Shown here one piece after another: positions 55,889 to 57,376 of a stretch of DNA of 57,376 nucleotides; the stretch's first letter is position 1; each line of letters opens with the position of its first letter. Location of the stretch: the NCBI RefSeq assembly GCF_000312365.2, contig NZ_HG003686.1, positions 161,555 through 218,930 on the forward strand. Reading direction: 5' to 3'. Source of the stretch: Anaerococcus provencensis. GTDB lineage: Bacteria; Bacillota; Clostridia; Tissierellales; Peptoniphilaceae. The notes beneath the pieces are model-generated. The model was not told the origin of the DNA and ran no database searches. It saw only the letters and a program-made list of their open reading frames with translations. The position numbers and the translations under genes are program-made.

Positions 55889-57145
55889 ATGTATACAGTT
55901 AGAAAAGTAACAGAAGATTTATACTATGTAGGTGGGGATGATAGAAGACTTGCCCTATTTGAGAATATATTCCCAATTCCTGAAGGTGTATCATATAACT
56001 CTTACCTACTAATGGACGAAAAAACAGTTTTAGTAGATGCGGTAGACTGGGCAATCACTCGTGAATATATCATAAATGTAAGCCGTGTTCTTGATGGACG
56101 TGACCTAGATTATATGATTATCAACCACATGGAACCAGACCACTGTTCATCAATCGAATTGATGCTAGAAAGATATCCAAATCTTAAAATCATTTCTTCT
56201 GAAAAAGGAGTAATGTTTATGAGACAATTTGGTTATCACGTAGACGATAGATATATCGAAGTTAAAGAAGGCGACACCATGAACTTTGGTAAACATACCC
56301 TAGCTTTCGTGGAAGCACCAATGGTTCACTGGCCAGAAGTACTAATGACCTATGATACAACAAATGGCGTATTATTCTCAGCAGATGCCTTCGGATCATT
56401 TATAGCAAACAACGGTAGATTATTTGCAGATGAAGTTGATTGGGATCGTGATTACTTAGACGAAGCAAGACGTTATTATACAAATATCGTAGGAAAATAC
56501 GGTACCTTCGTACAAAAAGCTCTTGAAAAAGCTGGAACACTTGACATCAAATACATCTGTCCACTACATGGCTTGGTATGGAGAGATAACTTCGGCTATA
56601 TCCTTGATAAATACACTCACTGGGCAACATATGAACCAGAAGAAGAAGGTGTACTAATAGTATATGCATCAATGTATGGAAACACAGAATACGCTGCTCA
56701 AGCACTAGCAAGCAAACTTTGTGAAGCAGGCATAACAAATATTAGCCTAAGAGATGTATCAAGCACACACGTATCAACTCTTATAGCAGAAGCATTTAAA
56801 TATACTAACATAGTTTTAGCATCTGTAACCTATAACCTTGGAGTATATCCTCCAATGCAAAACTTCATAGAAGATATGAAGGCTCTAAACGTACAAAACA
56901 GAGCAGTTTCTATCATAGGAAACGGATCTTGGGCACCACAAGCTGCAGAAAAAATGGAAAAATACTTAGATGAAGAAATGAGATTGATGGACGTTCTACC
57001 AGAACAACTAGAAATCGTAAGTTCACTAAAACGTATGAAAGAACCAGATATGGATGCCATAGTTGAAGGAATCCAAGAATCTATGAAAAAACGTAGAGAA
57101 GAAAAAGAAAAATCTGCTTCTCAAAACAAAGGCAAGAAAAAATAA
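55889..57145 (+). CDS. Flavodiiron protein (FprA type)
   Basis: A 418-residue flavodiiron protein that reduces O2 to water (or NO to N2O). The diiron ligands are complete: H80, E82, D84 (NHMEPDHCS), H147, D166 (SADAFGS) and H227 (CPLHG). The C-terminal flavodoxin domain starts VLIVYASMYGNTEYAAQAL. No C-terminal rubredoxin is fused, so electrons must come from a separate donor. It lies 6 bases after a dehydrogenase carrying a rubredoxin-shaped domain, implying a shared function. The Lys/Glu-rich tail is a short extension. Confidence 0.95.
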   Translation: MYTVRKVTEDLYYVGGDDRRLALFENIFPIPEGVSYNSYLLMDEKTVLVDAVDWAITREYIINVSRVLDGRDLDYMIINHMEPDHCSSIELMLERYPNLKIISSEKGVMFMRQFGYHVDDRYIEVKEGDTMNFGKHTLAFVEAPMVHWPEVLMTYDTTNGVLFSADAFGSFIANNGRLFADEVDWDRDYLDEARRYYTNIVGKYGTFVQKALEKAGTLDIKYICPLHGLVWRDNFGYILDKYTHWATYEPEEEGVLIVYASMYGNTEYAAQALASKLCEAGITNISLRDVSSTHVSTLIAEAFKYTNIVLASVTYNLGVYPPMQNFIEDMKALNVQNRAVSIIGNGSWAPQAAEKMEKYLDEEMRLMDVLPEQLEIVSSLKRMKEPDMDAIVEGIQESMKKRREEKEKSASQNKGKKK

Positions 57146-57150
57146 AATTC

Positions 57151-57376
57151 GAGACTGTGTAAAATTTTGTGTATAGAAACCTCCTGATTAGGGTAAAATC
57201 AACTAATCAGGAGGATTTTTTATGCCAAGAAAAAGGCCCGAATCAAGAGGAAGTAAGATAGCAAAAATGTTAATCGAAGAATACAAGCCTCAAAGCGCTC
57301 AAGACATTCAAGAAGTGTTAAAAGAACTTCTAGGAGACACTATGGAAGAACTTTTAAAGGCAGAACTTGATGAACA
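57151..57376 (+). mobile_element. IS256-family insertion sequence, left end
   Basis: GAGACTGTGTAAAATTTTGTG at 57151, trimmed here to its core, is the left inverted-repeat type of IS256-family elements. It begins 5 bases after the flavodiiron stop codon. A hairpin CCTCCTGATTAG/CTAATCAGGAGG lies at 57180-57214. The other end is outside the window. Confidence 0.8.
57222..57376 (+). CDS. IS256-family (mutator) transposase, N-terminal fragment
   Basis: 51 codons are visible before the window ends. MPRKRPESRGSKIAKMLIEE, then AQDIQEVLKELLGDTMEELL and KAELDE, match the N-terminus of IS256/mutator transposases. CAGGAGG at about 57208-57214 precedes ATG 57222. The DDE domain would follow outside the window. 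Confidence 0.88.
   Translation, partial: MPRKRPESRGSKIAKMLIEEYKPQSAQDIQEVLKELLGDTMEELLKAELDE

Overview
The window is low-GC Gram-positive DNA. The AGGAGG-type ribosome binding sites, T-box leaders, split MutS2/DegV/ZapA gene set, butyrate-type acyl-CoA genes and the 16S sequence all point to an anaerobic Firmicute, most likely Anaerococcus or a close relative in Peptoniphilaceae. That genus call comes from reading the 16S and the gene content, not from a database search. Insertion sequences sit at both edges: an IS21-family element at the left, which has cut a CaiB/AMACR-type CoA-transferase gene, and the start of an IS256-family element at the right.

Layout. 1-979: end of an IS21-family element (istA tail, istB). 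979-1938 (-): CaiB/BaiF gene truncated by that element. 2189-6101: fatty acid/butyrate operon (3-hydroxyacyl-CoA dehydrogenase, acyl-CoA dehydrogenase fused to an EtfA FAD domain, CoA-transferase). 6149-7221 (-): unknown protein plus YbaK-type deacylase. 7302-9947: metallo-hydrolase and two DegV proteins. 9956-11957: infC-rpmI-rplT with an attenuating leader, then an RNA methyltransferase. 11959-15604: T-box-controlled pheST. 15613-25726: zapA, U32 protein, mutS2, argS, membrane protein, TPR protein, FAD protein.

25737-34946: complete rRNA operon (16S, tRNA-Ile, 23S, 5S) followed by 18 tRNA genes. The spacers carry at least 11 copies of a short element that looks like a structured RNA, with compensatory changes in its first stem. 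One copy lies inside a ~340-nt intervening sequence in helix 45 of the 23S gene. The array ends in a 115-bp direct repeat mixed with fragments of the last tRNA.

35326-41715: EamA transporter, CtpA-like protease, two tandem MgtE Mg2+ transporters (the first split by a -1 frameshift at A AAA AAG), acyl-ACP thioesterase and an HD protein. 42053-49388: orphan OppA lipoprotein, then a T-box-led M20 hydrolase and MetN-MetI-MetQ-MetQ import operon. 49448-53788: glutathione peroxidase, a small unknown protein, and ileS behind a divergent T-box-like leader. 53892-57145: an acyl-CoA dehydrogenase-EtfA-rubredoxin-like fusion whose rubredoxin domain has lost all four iron-binding cysteines, directly followed by a flavodiiron protein, the usual partner of rubredoxin.

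The most unusual items are the Cys-less rubredoxin domain beside the flavodiiron gene, the covarying stable-RNA-spacer element, the 23S intervening sequence that contains it, the tRNA-derived repeat at the end of the array, and the possible programmed frameshift in mgtE.
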